From assembly GCA_027485835.1 (NCBI GenBank), contig JAIXQG010000002.1:1-64000 (forward strand): a stretch of 64,000 nt of DNA, in the 5' to 3' direction. The notes beneath the pieces are model-generated. The model ran no database searches, was not told the DNA's origin, and saw nothing but the letters and a program-made list of their open reading frames with translations. This DNA comes from Alphaproteobacteria bacterium. Its GTDB lineage: Bacteria > Pseudomonadota > Alphaproteobacteria > UBA2136 > UBA6156. How positions within the stretch are numbered: position 1 is the stretch's first letter; each line of letters opens with the position of its first letter. The translations under genes and the position numbers were made by a program. This document shows positions 42,138 through 50,504 of this stretch, one piece after another.

Positions 42138-43733
42138 TTACAGCGGTAAACGGCTGGGGCGGGCGCGGTGCATCCATGCCAGAATGATCCAGCGTGTGAG
42201 GGTAATGCTGGTAAACAGGCTGGCGAGCAGACCGATGATTTGTGCCACGGCAAAGCCCTTGATGGGCCCTGTACCAAACATGAACAGCGCAATACCGGCA
42301 ATCAGCGACGTGACGTGACCATCGAAAATGGTACGGAACGCGCCTTGGAAGCCGCCGAGAATGGCGGCCAGCGGTTTTTGGCCGTGGTCTACTTCTTCGC
42401 GGATGCGTTCGAAAATCAGCACGTTGGCATCCACCGCCATACCCAGCGCCAGCACGATACCGGCCATACCCGGCAAGGTGAGGGTAAAGCCGAGCAGGCT
42501 CATCACCGCCACCAGCAGGATGAGGTTAACGATAACGGCGATGTTGGCGGCAAGGCCAAACAGGCCGTAGAACAAGAACATGAAGATCATCACGCCGATG
42601 GTGCCCATGACGATGGCCACGGACCCGGCCTTGATACTATCGGCACCCAAAGACGGGCCGATGGTGCGCTCTTCCACCACATTCACGCGCGCGGGCAGTG
42701 CCCCGGCGTTAAGGATGGCGGAGAGGTCTTGCGCCTCGGCCGTGGTGAAGTTACCCGAGATTTGCGCGCGGCCACCGAGGATGGCTTCGCGGAAAACGGG
42801 TGCGCTGTAGACCTTGCCATCCAGCACAATAGCAAACTGCTTGCCGACGTTTTGGGTGGAGAGTTGGGCGAAGATGCGGGTACCGCGGCTATCGAACGCG
42901 ATATCTACTGCCGGAGCGCCGTTTTGGTCGAAGGCGGCGGCGGCCGAGGTCAGCATTTCGCCGGTCAGGCTCGGGCGTTTTTGCACGATGAGCGGAACCT
43001 TGACCATATTCTCACCCGTGCCGCGCTCTTCATAAAAGCGGGTGCGGTTGGCGGGAACAACCACAGCGGAGGGGGCGATGGTGTCATCCACCAAGTGGAA
43101 GGTGAGTTGCGCGGTTTTACCGATGGCGGCCTTGGCGCGGTTGACATCCTGCACGCCCGGCAGCTCGACAATCACACGCGAGCTGCCTTGCTGTTGGATG
43201 AGAGGTTCGGCAACACCGAATTGGTCGACACGGCTACGCAGCACTTGCAGGGTTTGTTGCAGGGCACGCTTGCGGAACTCTTGCAAGGTGGCTTCGGTAT
43301 AGAACAGGCGGGTTTCGCCATCGGCGCCAACTTCTACCTGAATACCATCGCGGACCAGTTCGGTTTTCAGAAGATCGGCCTGAGCCACATCGCGCAGGGT
43401 CAATTCTACGGCGCCGTGGCCTTGGTTTTCTGCGGTTTTGGCCATGGGTGCTATGCGCAGGTTGGTGTACCCGATGGAATTTTCGCTGGCGAAGGCGCGG
43501 ACGCGGTCTTCCAGATTCTCGGTCGCGCGGGTGGCGACGTCATTCATGTCCACTTCCATCACCAAGTGGGCACCGCCTTGGAGGTCTAGCCCCAAGTTCA
43601 TGGCCTTGTTCGGCATCCAGGATGGCAAACTGGCGCGGGTTTCCGGCGACATCACATTCGGTAACGCCAGCAGGGTTGCGATACCGAGCACCACAACGAC
43701 CAGAATACGGACAAAAAGGGAGATTTGACCCAT
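42138..43733 (-). CDS. secD: Protein translocase subunit SecD
   Basis: Partner of SecF. The 531-residue protein has the N-terminal NLGLDLQGGAHLVMEVDMND motif, the periplasmic P1 domain with RVDQFGVAEPLIQQQGSSRV and ELPGVQD, and the C-terminal RND signature LGMAVDANVLIFERIREEVD. Six membrane helices are predicted. The length suits alphaproteobacterial SecD (E. coli has about 615). It follows yajC by 21 bases. Confidence 0.97.
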   Translation of the reverse strand: MGQISLFVRILVVVVLGIATLLALPNVMSPETRASLPSWMPNKAMNLGLDLQGGAHLVMEVDMNDVATRATENLEDRVRAFASENSIGYTNLRIAPMAKTAENQGHGAVELTLRDVAQADLLKTELVRDGIQVEVGADGETRLFYTEATLQEFRKRALQQTLQVLRSRVDQFGVAEPLIQQQGSSRVIVELPGVQDVNRAKAAIGKTAQLTFHLVDDTIAPSAVVVPANRTRFYEERGTGENMVKVPLIVQKRPSLTGEMLTSAAAAFDQNGAPAVDIAFDSRGTRIFAQLSTQNVGKQFAIVLDGKVYSAPVFREAILGGRAQISGNFTTAEAQDLSAILNAGALPARVNVVEERTIGPSLGADSIKAGSVAIVMGTIGVMIFMFLFYGLFGLAANIAVIVNLILLVAVMSLLGFTLTLPGMAGIVLALGMAVDANVLIFERIREEVDHGQKPLAAILGGFQGAFRTIFDGHVTSLIAGIALFMFGTGPIKGFAVAQIIGLLASLFTSITLTRWIILAWMHRARPSRLPL

Positions 43734-43754
43734 TGTAAAAACGTTCTCTTCCGC

Positions 43755-44135
43755 TTAGCGCTTTTTGCTGGCGGGCTCGGACTTGGTGGCCTTGGAGGCC
43801 CCTTCCCATGCCTTGGCGGCATCGCCGGTCAGAGTGGTACGGATGGCCTCGCGCGCCACGGTGAGCACGACACCTTCGGCGACACGCATTTGCACCATGG
43901 CATCCTTAATATTTTGAATTTCGCCAATCAGGCCGCCGTCGGTGACGATGACATCGCCCTTTTTCAGCGCCGCGATCATTTCGGCATGCTTTTTCGCGGT
44001 TTGCATTTGCGGGCGCAGCAGCACGAAGTAAAACACGGCGAACACCAGAATAAACGGCAGGGCGCTGCTGAGAATGGCGGGCAGGCCTCCGGCGGTTGCG
44101 GTTGCGGCCTCTTGCGCGTAGGCGACTGAAATCAT
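43755..44135 (-). CDS. yajC: Preprotein translocase subunit YajC
   Basis: Small SecDF-associated membrane protein. After MISVAYAQEA comes one membrane helix (ILVFAVFYFVLLRPQMQ) with the family RPQ motif, then the KKGDVIVTDGGLIGEIQNIK domain. The 126-residue start at 44135 has AGGAAAGG ahead and is preferred to a longer upstream frame. The tail is Lys/Ala/Ser-rich. Confidence 0.93.
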   Translation of the reverse strand: MISVAYAQEAATATAGGLPAILSSALPFILVFAVFYFVLLRPQMQTAKKHAEMIAALKKGDVIVTDGGLIGEIQNIKDAMVQMRVAEGVVLTVAREAIRTTLTGDAAKAWEGASKATKSEPASKKR

Positions 44136-44312
44136 GATTCTTTTCCTTTCCTGAGCGGCGGGGTGTGCGTGACAATCCAACCCCCACCGGATGCGCGACT
44201 TTAGCTAATCGCAGCGGTTGCGTCCAGACATGCACCTTACATATGTGGCGGTTTGATAGGCTTTTATTCGTGTTTTTGATTGCGTGGGGAGAAATATTGG
44301 ATACATTTGTTT

Positions 44313-44340
44313 TTGACGCATACCCCGCATTTTCTAAAAA
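44313..44340 (+). promoter_or_regulatory. Promoter for the two-gene unit at 44370-45041
   Basis: -35 TTGACG (44313-44318), 16-base spacer, -10 TAAAAA (44335-44340), followed by the first ATG 29 bases later. The 234-base region between yajC and this unit otherwise shows no gene. Confidence 0.45.
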
Positions 44341-44369
44341 CACCGAATCTTCTCGGACTGGAGCCACTG

Positions 44370-44636
44370 ATGACTCACATCGATATATCCAACTTGACGC
44401 TTGTGAAGAGCTTTTTCGGTAGTCATTCCGAAGTTCGCAACGCGGTGGGTGACTACCTGATTGCGGCATCTCGCTATGCAAAGGCCAAAGATACTTCTCA
44501 GGAGAGCTTTGGCGCGTTGATGGCGAAGGCGGCCGCACTTCGCGCTATCTCCAAGGCCATTCTTGCCGCTGTTGATTATGCCAACACGGCACCACTGCTC
44601 AGGAAAGCCGATGAGCTTGAAGCATCATTCAACTAA
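44370..44636 (+). CDS. Unrecognised 88-residue helical protein
   Basis: Begins MTHIDISNLTLVKSFFGSHS at an ATG with GGAG upstream. The product is almost entirely helical and Ala-rich (GALMAKAAALRAISKAILAA). No signal peptide, cysteine or known motif is seen. It precedes a second unknown gene by 12 bases. A longer frame from 44280 lacks a ribosome site and is not used. Confidence 0.6.
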   Translation: MTHIDISNLTLVKSFFGSHSEVRNAVGDYLIAASRYAKAKDTSQESFGALMAKAAALRAISKAILAAVDYANTAPLLRKADELEASFN

Positions 44637-44648
44637 GGAGTGACAGCC

Positions 44649-45041
44649 ATGCTTGAGTATATTCGTGAACTTCTTCGCGCTTCGGTGTCGGTCCTTGTAA
44701 GAGCCGACACCTACTGGATCGCGCCCGACAACGTACCGCGTGTTTACCGGTTTGAAAGGCTGATCGGCTATGGGATGAATGCCCTACTGATGGCACTCAA
44801 CCGTCGCGTGGACTGGGAGCAGATCAAGCAGATCATTCTGACCAAACCGGAGTACGACAGCATTGTTGTTGCGAACAAGCTTCCGTACGACTTGGTTCGG
44901 ATGCTGCCTGCCGATAAGTTTCAGGACGCGATTCACTATGCCGCATTAATGATTGGCGAATGGATTCAGAACGGCATTATCGCCGTTCTTGGCTATCCTC
45001 CGCTGGAATTGCGACACAGCCGCGGGGAAGCCCGCCACTAA
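44649..45041 (+). CDS. Unrecognised 130-residue protein
   Basis: Starts MLEYIRELLRASVSVLVRAD with a perfect AAGGAG eight bases ahead. It is helical with several Trp and Tyr residues (DTYWIAPDNVPRVYRFERLI, NRRVDWEQIKQIILTKPEYD, ALMIGEWIQNGIIAVLGYPP). One weakly hydrophobic stretch near residues 98-115 could be membrane-associated. It probably forms an operon with the 88-residue gene and ends in a strong terminator shared with icd. Function unknown. Confidence 0.65.
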   Translation: MLEYIRELLRASVSVLVRADTYWIAPDNVPRVYRFERLIGYGMNALLMALNRRVDWEQIKQIILTKPEYDSIVVANKLPYDLVRMLPADKFQDAIHYAALMIGEWIQNGIIAVLGYPPLELRHSRGEARH

Positions 45042-45046
45042 GAACG

Positions 45047-45084
45047 AAAAGGGCCGGAGAGATATTCTCCGGCCCTTCCCTTTT
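45047..45084. terminator. Bidirectional terminator between the unknown pair and icd
   Basis: A 12-base perfect stem (AAGGGCCGGAGA/TCTCCGGCCCTT) with loop GATAT is flanked by AAAA on the left and a T-rich stretch on the right, serving both convergent transcripts. Confidence 0.88.
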
Positions 45085-45091
45085 GTGCAAT

Positions 45092-46369
45092 TTAGGCTGC
45101 GGCGGAGGCCGACTTGCCCATGTGGGCGATGATGTTGTCGCCAAAGGCCGAGCACTTAACTTCGGTGGCGCCGTCCATCAGACGGGCGAAGTCGTAGGTG
45201 ACCGACTTGCTGGCGATGGCACCTTCCACACCGCTAATGATGAGGTCGGCCGCTTCGTTCCAGCCCATGTAGCGGAGCATCATTTCGCCGCTCAGGATGA
45301 CCGAGCACGGGTTGACCTTGTCCATTCCGGCGTACTTGGGTGCGGTGCCGTGGGTGGCCTCAAACACCGCATGACCGGTGTTGTAGTTGATGTTGGCACC
45401 CGGCGCGATACCGATACCGCCTACCTGTGCGGCGAGCGCGTCAGAGATATAGTCGCCGTTCAGGTTGAGGGTGGCGACCACGCTGTATTCCTTCGGGCGG
45501 GTGAGGATTTGCTGGAGGAAGGCGTCGGCGATGCTGTCCTTAATCAGCAGCTTGCCAGCCGGTACATCGCCCTTGCATTCGTCCCATGTCACGATTTGGT
45601 CGCGGTATTCGCGTTTGGCGAACTCGTAGCCCCATTGCATGAAGGCGCCTTCGGTGAACTTCATGATGTTACCCTTGTGGACGAGGGTGACGGAGGGGTG
45701 GCCTTCGGCCAGAGCGAACTCGATAGCGGCCTTGACCAGACGCTCGGTGCCTTCCTTCGACACCGGCTTGATGCCGATACCGGAGGTGGCGGGGAAGCGG
45801 ATTTTCTTTACGCCGAATTCGGTTTGCAGGAAGGAGATGAGCTTTTTGGCTTGCTCGGACTCGGCGGCGTACTCGATACCGGCGTAGATATCTTCGCTAT
45901 TTTCGCGGAAGACGACCATGTCGACATCCTGCGGCCGTTTGACCGGGCTTGGAACGCCAGTGAACCAACGGACGGGGCGCAGGCAGGTGTAGAGGTCCAG
46001 CTCTTGGCGCAGGGCTACGTTGAGGCTACGGAAGCCGCCGCCGACGGGGGTAGTGAGCGGGCCTTTGATACCGACGAGGTATTCGCGGAAGGCGGCAAGC
46101 GTTTCTTCCGGCAGCCAGACTTGCTCGTTATAGACCGTGTTGGCCTTTTCGCCGGCGTAGACTTCTATCCACTCGATTTTGCGGGTGCCGTTGTAGGCTT
46201 TGGCCACGGCGGCATCCAGCACCTTCTGGCTGGCGGCCCAGATGTCGGCGCCGGTGCCGTCGCCTTCAATAAAGGCGATAATCGGGTTGTTCGGCACGTT
46301 CAGCTGGCCGTTGGCACCCATGGTGATTTTTTCGCCGCTGGTTGGGGCGGTAATTTTGTTGAACTGCAT
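45092..46369 (-). CDS. icd: Isocitrate dehydrogenase, NADP-dependent
   Basis: TCA-cycle enzyme making 2-oxoglutarate. The 425-residue protein matches the E. coli type: substrate loop [20 protein letters not shown] with the phosphorylatable Ser region, [20 protein letters not shown], and [20 protein letters not shown]. The last segment holds the Lys-Tyr pair that selects NADP over NAD. The minus-strand gene stands alone, with a terminator behind it. Confidence 0.97.
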   Translation of the reverse strand: MQFNKITAPTSGEKITMGANGQLNVPNNPIIAFIEGDGTGADIWAASQKVLDAAVAKAYNGTRKIEWIEVYAGEKANTVYNEQVWLPEETLAAFREYLVGIKGPLTTPVGGGFRSLNVALRQELDLYTCLRPVRWFTGVPSPVKRPQDVDMVVFRENSEDIYAGIEYAAESEQAKKLISFLQTEFGVKKIRFPATSGIGIKPVSKEGTERLVKAAIEFALAEGHPSVTLVHKGNIMKFTEGAFMQWGYEFAKREYRDQIVTWDECKGDVPAGKLLIKDSIADAFLQQILTRPKEYSVVATLNLNGDYISDALAAQVGGIGIAPGANINYNTGHAVFEATHGTAPKYAGMDKVNPCSVILSGEMMLRYMGWNEAADLIISGVEGAIASKSVTYDFARLMDGATEVKCSAFGDNIIAHMGKSASAAA

Positions 46370-46452
46370 AGTCGGTTCTCCCTAGTTAGCGGGGAGAGGT
46401 TAGGCTTGAACCGCGCGACTGACCAGACGGGTGCCTGCAAAAAAGGCTGAGG

Positions 46453-46842
46453 TTATTTGAAGACAAAGTCCCAAAGCATAACCAGTACCCAGATTCCAAT
46501 TATAAAAAAACCGAACAAGGTGCGCCAGTAGGACAGAACGCCTCTTAAAAAGGTTAAGACTTTTGCGAGGCGAGTACTATTGAACCATGTTTCTATCTCT
46601 TGGGGCGAATAGACCTTTGTGGGTGCCCATTTGGAGTACCCTATGTAAGCTGCCGGTGCAGCGAAAACAAAGAACATCATCAGAAATATTGTCGTGCTTT
46701 CTTCTTCTGAACCCGTTTTTACGTTAGGCAGGGCAAAGAAAATGAGAAGTAAAAAGGGCGTACAGCAGGCCAACAGTACCTGAAGTGTCTTCCGCAATTT
46801 TATATTATTGGTGCCAAAGCGGGTAATCGGCTCTTTCGACAT
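46453..46842 (-). CDS. Small membrane protein of unknown function
   Basis: A 129-residue protein from MSKEPITRFGTNNIKLRK with three hydrophobic segments (about residues 20-40, 50-70 and 105-127). A hydrophilic loop between the last two carries KWAPTKVYSPQEIETWFNST. No family is recognised. It lies nine bases after the CC-motif membrane protein gene and probably shares its transcript. A longer upstream frame overlapping that gene is rejected. Confidence 0.6.
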   Translation of the reverse strand: MSKEPITRFGTNNIKLRKTLQVLLACCTPFLLLIFFALPNVKTGSEEESTTIFLMMFFVFAAPAAYIGYSKWAPTKVYSPQEIETWFNSTRLAKVLTFLRGVLSYWRTLFGFFIIGIWVLVMLWDFVFK

Positions 46843-46850
46843 AGAAAATG

Positions 46851-47276
46851 TTACTCTTGGTGATGCTTGTGGTGCAGACCTAGCACTTCTTCTTCGGTAG
46901 CGAACCAGGCGATATCGACGCACAGCAGGGCTAGGGAGAAGAGGAATATTTTGAAACTGCTTCGCTTCTTCGGGGCACAGTCGCCATGGTGGCAATGGGA
47001 TGCGGCTTCGTGGCAGTCGATTCTCCATGCCACAAAGTTAAGAATACCGCTGAGAACCACGCTGCCAATGGCGATGCCGAGCAGGATGGTATGGTAGTTA
47101 TCGACAAAGCGATACAGCGGGTTTGTGGCCATGACCCCTGCCAAACCGATGGTGGTGCCAAGGCTGATAAGCGCCATAACGGCCGGAATACCGCAGCAGA
47201 AAATGTGCGGCAGAATGGACAGCGCGCTGATAATGCCGGTGGTACTGCGGATTTTTTGGGTGTTCATAGACTTCAT
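46851..47276 (-). CDS. Cys/His-rich membrane protein with a MerC/MerT-like CC motif
   Basis: A 141-residue protein. Its first membrane helix contains SILPHIFCCGIPAVMALISL, where a vicinal cysteine pair followed by Gly-Ile-Pro resembles the metal-capturing CC motif of mercuric-ion transporters. Two further helices follow. The hydrophilic loop HEAASHCHHGDC and the C-terminal HHKHHQE could bind metal. A role in heavy-metal handling is plausible; the metal is unknown and no mer genes are nearby. The start may be at 47276 or three codons later. Confidence 0.6.
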   Translation of the reverse strand: MKSMNTQKIRSTTGIISALSILPHIFCCGIPAVMALISLGTTIGLAGVMATNPLYRFVDNYHTILLGIAIGSVVLSGILNFVAWRIDCHEAASHCHHGDCAPKKRSSFKIFLFSLALLCVDIAWFATEEEVLGLHHKHHQE

Positions 47277-47316
47277 ATGTAAACATTTAACACATTCGTC
47301 AAGCCCCTGCCCCAAA

Positions 47317-47347
47317 AGAAAAAATCCCGCCGAAGCGGGACTTTTCT
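47317..47347. terminator. Terminator between the CC-motif gene and the Cys-rich gene trio
   Basis: Stem TCCCGC/GCGGGA with loop CGAA, flanked by an A tract on the left and CTTTTCTTATTTT on the right. On the minus strand it terminates the trio starting at 47993. Confidence 0.8.
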
Positions 47348-47368
47348 TATTTTGCTACGCTTGTCAGA

Positions 47369-47572
47369 TTACATCCGTACGACTTCATCTTTCTGATAGA
47401 CGAAGCGCGATTGGGATTCTTCCAACGAGGACGACGGTGACAAGTAGTGCATCATTGCCAGATTTGAGCCAGAGCTTGTTTCTCGGGTGAAGCAGGCTTC
47501 CTTGCGGGGTGTCTTGCTCGGCGTAATACCAAGCTCTTTGCATTCGGCAGAAAGAGCGCAACCTTTACACAT
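47369..47572 (-). CDS. Small Cys-rich protein, third gene of a trio
   Basis: A 67-residue protein with a GGAG site seven bases before its ATG. Its first 30 residues hold four cysteines (MCKGCALSAECKELG, then EACF), a spacing that could bind zinc or another metal. The remainder is polar and probably flexible. No family is recognised. Confidence 0.55.
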   Translation of the reverse strand: MCKGCALSAECKELGITPSKTPRKEACFTRETSSGSNLAMMHYLSPSSSLEESQSRFVYQKDEVVRM

Positions 47573-47585
47573 GGGTAACTCCTGT

Positions 47586-47705
47586 TCAAAATGAGTTGAA
47601 GAATTTCGGCCAGCGGGGCCGGTTACGAAGATGAGATGACTCGGCCTTAAGGGCTATGTCGATTTCACCAACGAATTCAATTGCACGTTTAAGGAAACGC
47701 ACCAT
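47586..47705 (-). CDS. 39-residue protein, second gene of the trio
   Basis: The ATG directly abuts the TAA of the preceding gene (TAAATG), and the frame ends 13 bases before the next gene, enclosing its ribosome site. The product starts MVRFLKRAIEFVGEIDIALK, an amphipathic helix with a basic second half. Position favours a real coupled gene; function is unknown. Confidence 0.45.
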   Translation of the reverse strand: MVRFLKRAIEFVGEIDIALKAESSHLRNRPRWPKFFNSF

Positions 47706-47993
47706 TTATGCCTCCTCAAAGAGTCGGGGAATGCCATTACAAGTGTTGTTTGCCAAAATATGGCTTACTTCGGCACGAACCAGTGGCTGACACCCTTTGC
47801 AAGGTGCTTTGCCTGTTTCAGCCTTATGGCTGATATAGAAGGTGCCGACTGCCAGTTCTACATCAGTATGTTTGTTTTCTAGGGGCGGTTTGCCAGCAGC
47901 GTGTCGATTCTGATTCGCAGTATCGACGGCGTTCTGAACATCGCACGGCCCGTCTTTTTTGCACACACGCAGTGTGCACTGACAAATTCTCAT
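47706..47993 (-). CDS. Small Cys-rich protein, first gene of the trio
   Basis: A 95-residue soluble protein with GGAG ahead of the ATG. Six of its seven cysteines fall in pairs (CQCTLRVCKKDGPC at the N terminus and APCKGCQPL in the middle), suggesting a metal-binding or redox role. FYISHKAETGKAPCKGCQPL is the most distinctive segment. No family is recognised. It is the promoter-proximal gene of the trio. Confidence 0.55.
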   Translation of the reverse strand: MRICQCTLRVCKKDGPCDVQNAVDTANQNRHAAGKPPLENKHTDVELAVGTFYISHKAETGKAPCKGCQPLVRAEVSHILANNTCNGIPRLFEEA

Positions 47994-48029
47994 GATGTTA
48001 CTCCGTCGAGGGGACTCTTGGTAAGCCCA

Positions 48030-48057
48030 GCTATACGCCGTTTAAAAACCGCTTCAA
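48030..48057 (-). promoter_or_regulatory. Promoter of the Cys-rich gene trio
   Basis: -35 TTGAAG (48057-48052), 16-base spacer, -10 TATAGC (48035-48030), 36 bases ahead of the first ATG. Two direct repeats lie immediately upstream. The 283-base gap to the nicotianamine-synthase-like gene contains no further gene. Confidence 0.4.
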
Positions 48058-48065
48058 CGCGAATG

Positions 48066-48103
48066 TTTTTAGGGTTTTATGGCACTATTCTTTTTAGGGT
48101 TTT
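48066..48103. repeat. Pair of 13-base direct repeats upstream of the trio promoter
   Basis: TTTTTAGGGTTTT occurs at 48066-48078 and again at 48091-48103, a 25-base period. The nearer copy ends nine bases from the -35 box of the minus-strand promoter, so an activator binding both copies is possible. Confidence 0.45.
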
Positions 48104-48276
48104 TGTAAGTGGCTGTATTTACTAAACCTCTTAAAAATTTTACGTATGCCTTGATTCGGATTTGCCACAGGCGCCCTTTATTTGAGCAAATGTATGTGTA
48201 GGAGCCAAACCTGCATGCACATGGGTACATTTAAATAAGGGTTTTTATTTTTCAAAAACCACGTATAGAAGACGGT

Positions 48277-49116
48277 ATGAATACCCCTGAACAGCTTATT
48301 TCCGCCCCTTCGCTCCACCCCCTTACCGGTAAGGTTAAGAGTATCCACAGCTTTTTGAAAAGCCGGAGCGGTAGCATGGCGCCTGAGCAAAGCCTGAACG
48401 AAACCTTTGGCCAGCTGGTGGATGCCGCACGCACGCCTATCCGCATGGGTGAGGCCCACACTATTCTGGCCGAGCTGAACAGCGACAACACCCTTAGCGA
48501 TTTGCACCACTTGTGCTCGGAAGGCGAGTTTGAGCTTGAGAAATACTGGGCGGAGCGCATCCGTGCCGCTACCAATATTAAACAGGAAATGCGTAAGTTC
48601 CCCTACTGGAACAACTACCTGAAGCTGGCCAAGCTGGAAATGACCGCGCTGCGCAGCGTGATGCCGGAGATTGGCTCCATGCTGTTTGCCGGCAGCGGCC
48701 CCCTGCCCCTGAGCGCTTACATGTTTGCCGCCCATTATGGTATGAAGGTCACCAATGTAGAGGCTGAAGAATACGCGGCCGACTGCTCTGTCGCCTGGAT
48801 GGACCCGATTCTGGGCGACAAGAAAATTCCGTGTCACCACATGGACATTCAGGAATTTACTGATTTTGCGCATTTTGATGTAGTGGTGATGGCGGCATTG
48901 GTGGGCCTGACCCCTGCTGCTAAGCAAGAGATTATTGCCCACCTGCACGCCCACATGCAGCCCGGCCAGTTACTGATGGTACGCAGCGTGCGTGGCCTGC
49001 GCCGCCTATTGTACCCCGAAGTGACCGCCAAGGATTTGAAGGGCTTTGAGATTGTGAAAGAAGTTCACCCACGCGGCGAAGTGGTGAACAGTGCCGTTAT
49101 TGCGCGACGCATTTAA
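48277..49116 (+). CDS. Nicotianamine synthase family protein (metallophore-type aminocarboxypropyl transferase)
   Basis: A 279-residue SAM-using protein. The NAS fold is clear: FPYWNNYLKLAKLEMTAL precedes the SAM loop FAGSGPLPLSAYMFAAHYGM (about residues 136-155), followed by HFDVVVMAALVGL, HLHAHMQPGQLLMVRSVRGL and a C-terminal GEVVNSAVIARRI. These segments run parallel to plant nicotianamine synthase and to bacterial CntL of opine metallophores. The family moves the aminocarboxypropyl group of SAM onto an amine to build metal chelators. The expected CntK and CntM partners and transporter are not in the window, so the product cannot be named. A hairpin terminator follows. Confidence 0.85.
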   Translation: MNTPEQLISAPSLHPLTGKVKSIHSFLKSRSGSMAPEQSLNETFGQLVDAARTPIRMGEAHTILAELNSDNTLSDLHHLCSEGEFELEKYWAERIRAATNIKQEMRKFPYWNNYLKLAKLEMTALRSVMPEIGSMLFAGSGPLPLSAYMFAAHYGMKVTNVEAEEYAADCSVAWMDPILGDKKIPCHHMDIQEFTDFAHFDVVVMAALVGLTPAAKQEIIAHLHAHMQPGQLLMVRSVRGLRRLLYPEVTAKDLKGFEIVKEVHPRGEVVNSAVIARRI

Positions 49117-49137
49117 TAACGAGTACCTACAAAAGAA

Positions 49138-49156
49138 CGGGCCCTTGGGGGGCCCG
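49138..49156 (+). terminator. Hairpin after the nicotianamine-synthase-like gene
   Basis: Seven-base perfect stem CGGGCCC/GGGCCCG with loop TTGGG, followed by a short T-containing stretch. It lies between two convergent genes and can serve both. Confidence 0.65.
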
Positions 49157-49181
49157 CCTTAGTTTCGTGTTTCCGGTTCGT

Positions 49182-50429
49182 TCAGCTCTCCATACGCGGA
49201 CGGGCGAATGACCGGAAGTAGTTTTCCAATGTGCTGTACAAAATCTTGCACAGCACGTCGATATGCTCCAGCGGGATGTGTTCGTCTGGCTGGTGCATGG
49301 TGTGCACCAGTGGGCCGAATTCTAGCACCGGAATGTTAGGCCAATACTTTTGTACATGGCTACCATCCGACCAACCACCGTTTTGGGTAGGCTGGGGCTT
49401 AGCCCCGATATGCTTCACAACCGCATTCTCCAACGCACGCACAAACGTAGGTGGTGCGCCTTTGGGCATGCCGTTGTAAGCGGCTTGTGGGTACTGGCTG
49501 GGTTCGAGAGTCAGATCCCATCCCTGCTCATAGAATGGCACGAGTGCGTCTTCCACCATCTTCAGCAGTTGAGCGGGGGTGTAATTCCCCGCAAAACGAA
49601 TGTTGAAGTAGATTTCGGCCGTGCCGGGTACGATGCTGGTGCTGTCGCTATCAGTATCGATCCGGCGAACCTGCAGCTTGGTCTGGGCCTTCCAGTCCGG
49701 ATGCGATTCGAAGGGAATGGCTTCGATAGCATCGGCGACGGCACGTGCCCGTGTAAGAGCGTTGATGGCTTCGTCGTACGCCATATGCCCTTTGCGGCCT
49801 TTCACCACACATTTGTAGTTGTGGCTGCCGCGTCGGGCAATTGAGTAGGTATCGGCAAACTCTTTCAAGCTGCTCGGTTCTCCTACCAGCACGGCGTCGA
49901 ATTCCAGACCCTGTTGCTTCAACATACGCAGCACGGGGTCTACCCCATTGATCGCTGCGTATTCCTCGTCGTTGGTGATGACGGCATGGACCTCGAACGG
50001 CAGTTGGGTGGTAGCGGAAAAATGCTCCATCGCCGTATAAAAGCAGGCAACGGGCGTTTTCATGTCGACTGCACCACGGCCGTAGAGATTGCCGTCGCGG
50101 ATCTCCGGCTTGAAGGGAGGACTTTTCCATTCCTTCGGGTTGGCCGGAACCACATCGACATGGCCGAGGTAAAGCACACTGACACGGCGAAAGCCGGTTG
50201 TCGAGCTCATCCACATCGAGTGGAGGGTATCGATGGCTTGAGGGTACTTATCATCGTTGCCCTCGAACCGATGGATACGTTGCGCGACTGCGCTTTGGGC
50301 GTGGTCCATCAGATGATGAAGGGCGATGAGGCCTTTTTCCGCATCTTTTGGTGTTGTAGCGGGGTGGGTGGGGGTAAGACTTTCCACCGCAATCAGTTTT
50401 TGAGAGAGTTCAAGCGCCGCATCGAACAT
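49182..50429 (-). CDS. M20 family metallopeptidase (DapE/ArgE-like), first copy
   Basis: A 415-residue zinc amidohydrolase. Metal-ligand motifs are intact: LGHVDVVPANP, YGRGAVDMKTP (Asp), VITNDEEYAA (catalytic Glu pair) and HTMHQPDEHIP near the C terminus. The lid/dimerisation domain contains SIARRGSHNYKCVVKGRKGH. The family cleaves N-acyl or dipeptide bonds, including succinyl-diaminopimelate. GGWSDGSHV replaces the GGTSDGR-type motif of true DapE, so the substrate is uncertain. No signal peptide. It shares strand with the GNAT and a second M20 gene upstream. Confidence 0.82.
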   Translation of the reverse strand: MFDAALELSQKLIAVESLTPTHPATTPKDAEKGLIALHHLMDHAQSAVAQRIHRFEGNDDKYPQAIDTLHSMWMSSTTGFRRVSVLYLGHVDVVPANPKEWKSPPFKPEIRDGNLYGRGAVDMKTPVACFYTAMEHFSATTQLPFEVHAVITNDEEYAAINGVDPVLRMLKQQGLEFDAVLVGEPSSLKEFADTYSIARRGSHNYKCVVKGRKGHMAYDEAINALTRARAVADAIEAIPFESHPDWKAQTKLQVRRIDTDSDSTSIVPGTAEIYFNIRFAGNYTPAQLLKMVEDALVPFYEQGWDLTLEPSQYPQAAYNGMPKGAPPTFVRALENAVVKHIGAKPQPTQNGGWSDGSHVQKYWPNIPVLEFGPLVHTMHQPDEHIPLEHIDVLCKILYSTLENYFRSFARPRMES

Positions 50430-50504
50430 ACTGTTCTCCTTTCTGCCGCATTGTAAAAAATAAAGAGTGGTTCTTACGCTTAAACAAAGGGTAAACCCTT
50501 TCGT

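Noticed and set aside
42168..43589. 473-codon plus-strand frame opposite secD
   Set aside because: Antisense shadow of a well-supported gene with low-complexity His/Gly-rich composition.
44960..46450. 496-codon plus-strand frame opposite icd
   Set aside because: Shadow of the GC-rich icd coding strand; it also runs across the bidirectional terminator.
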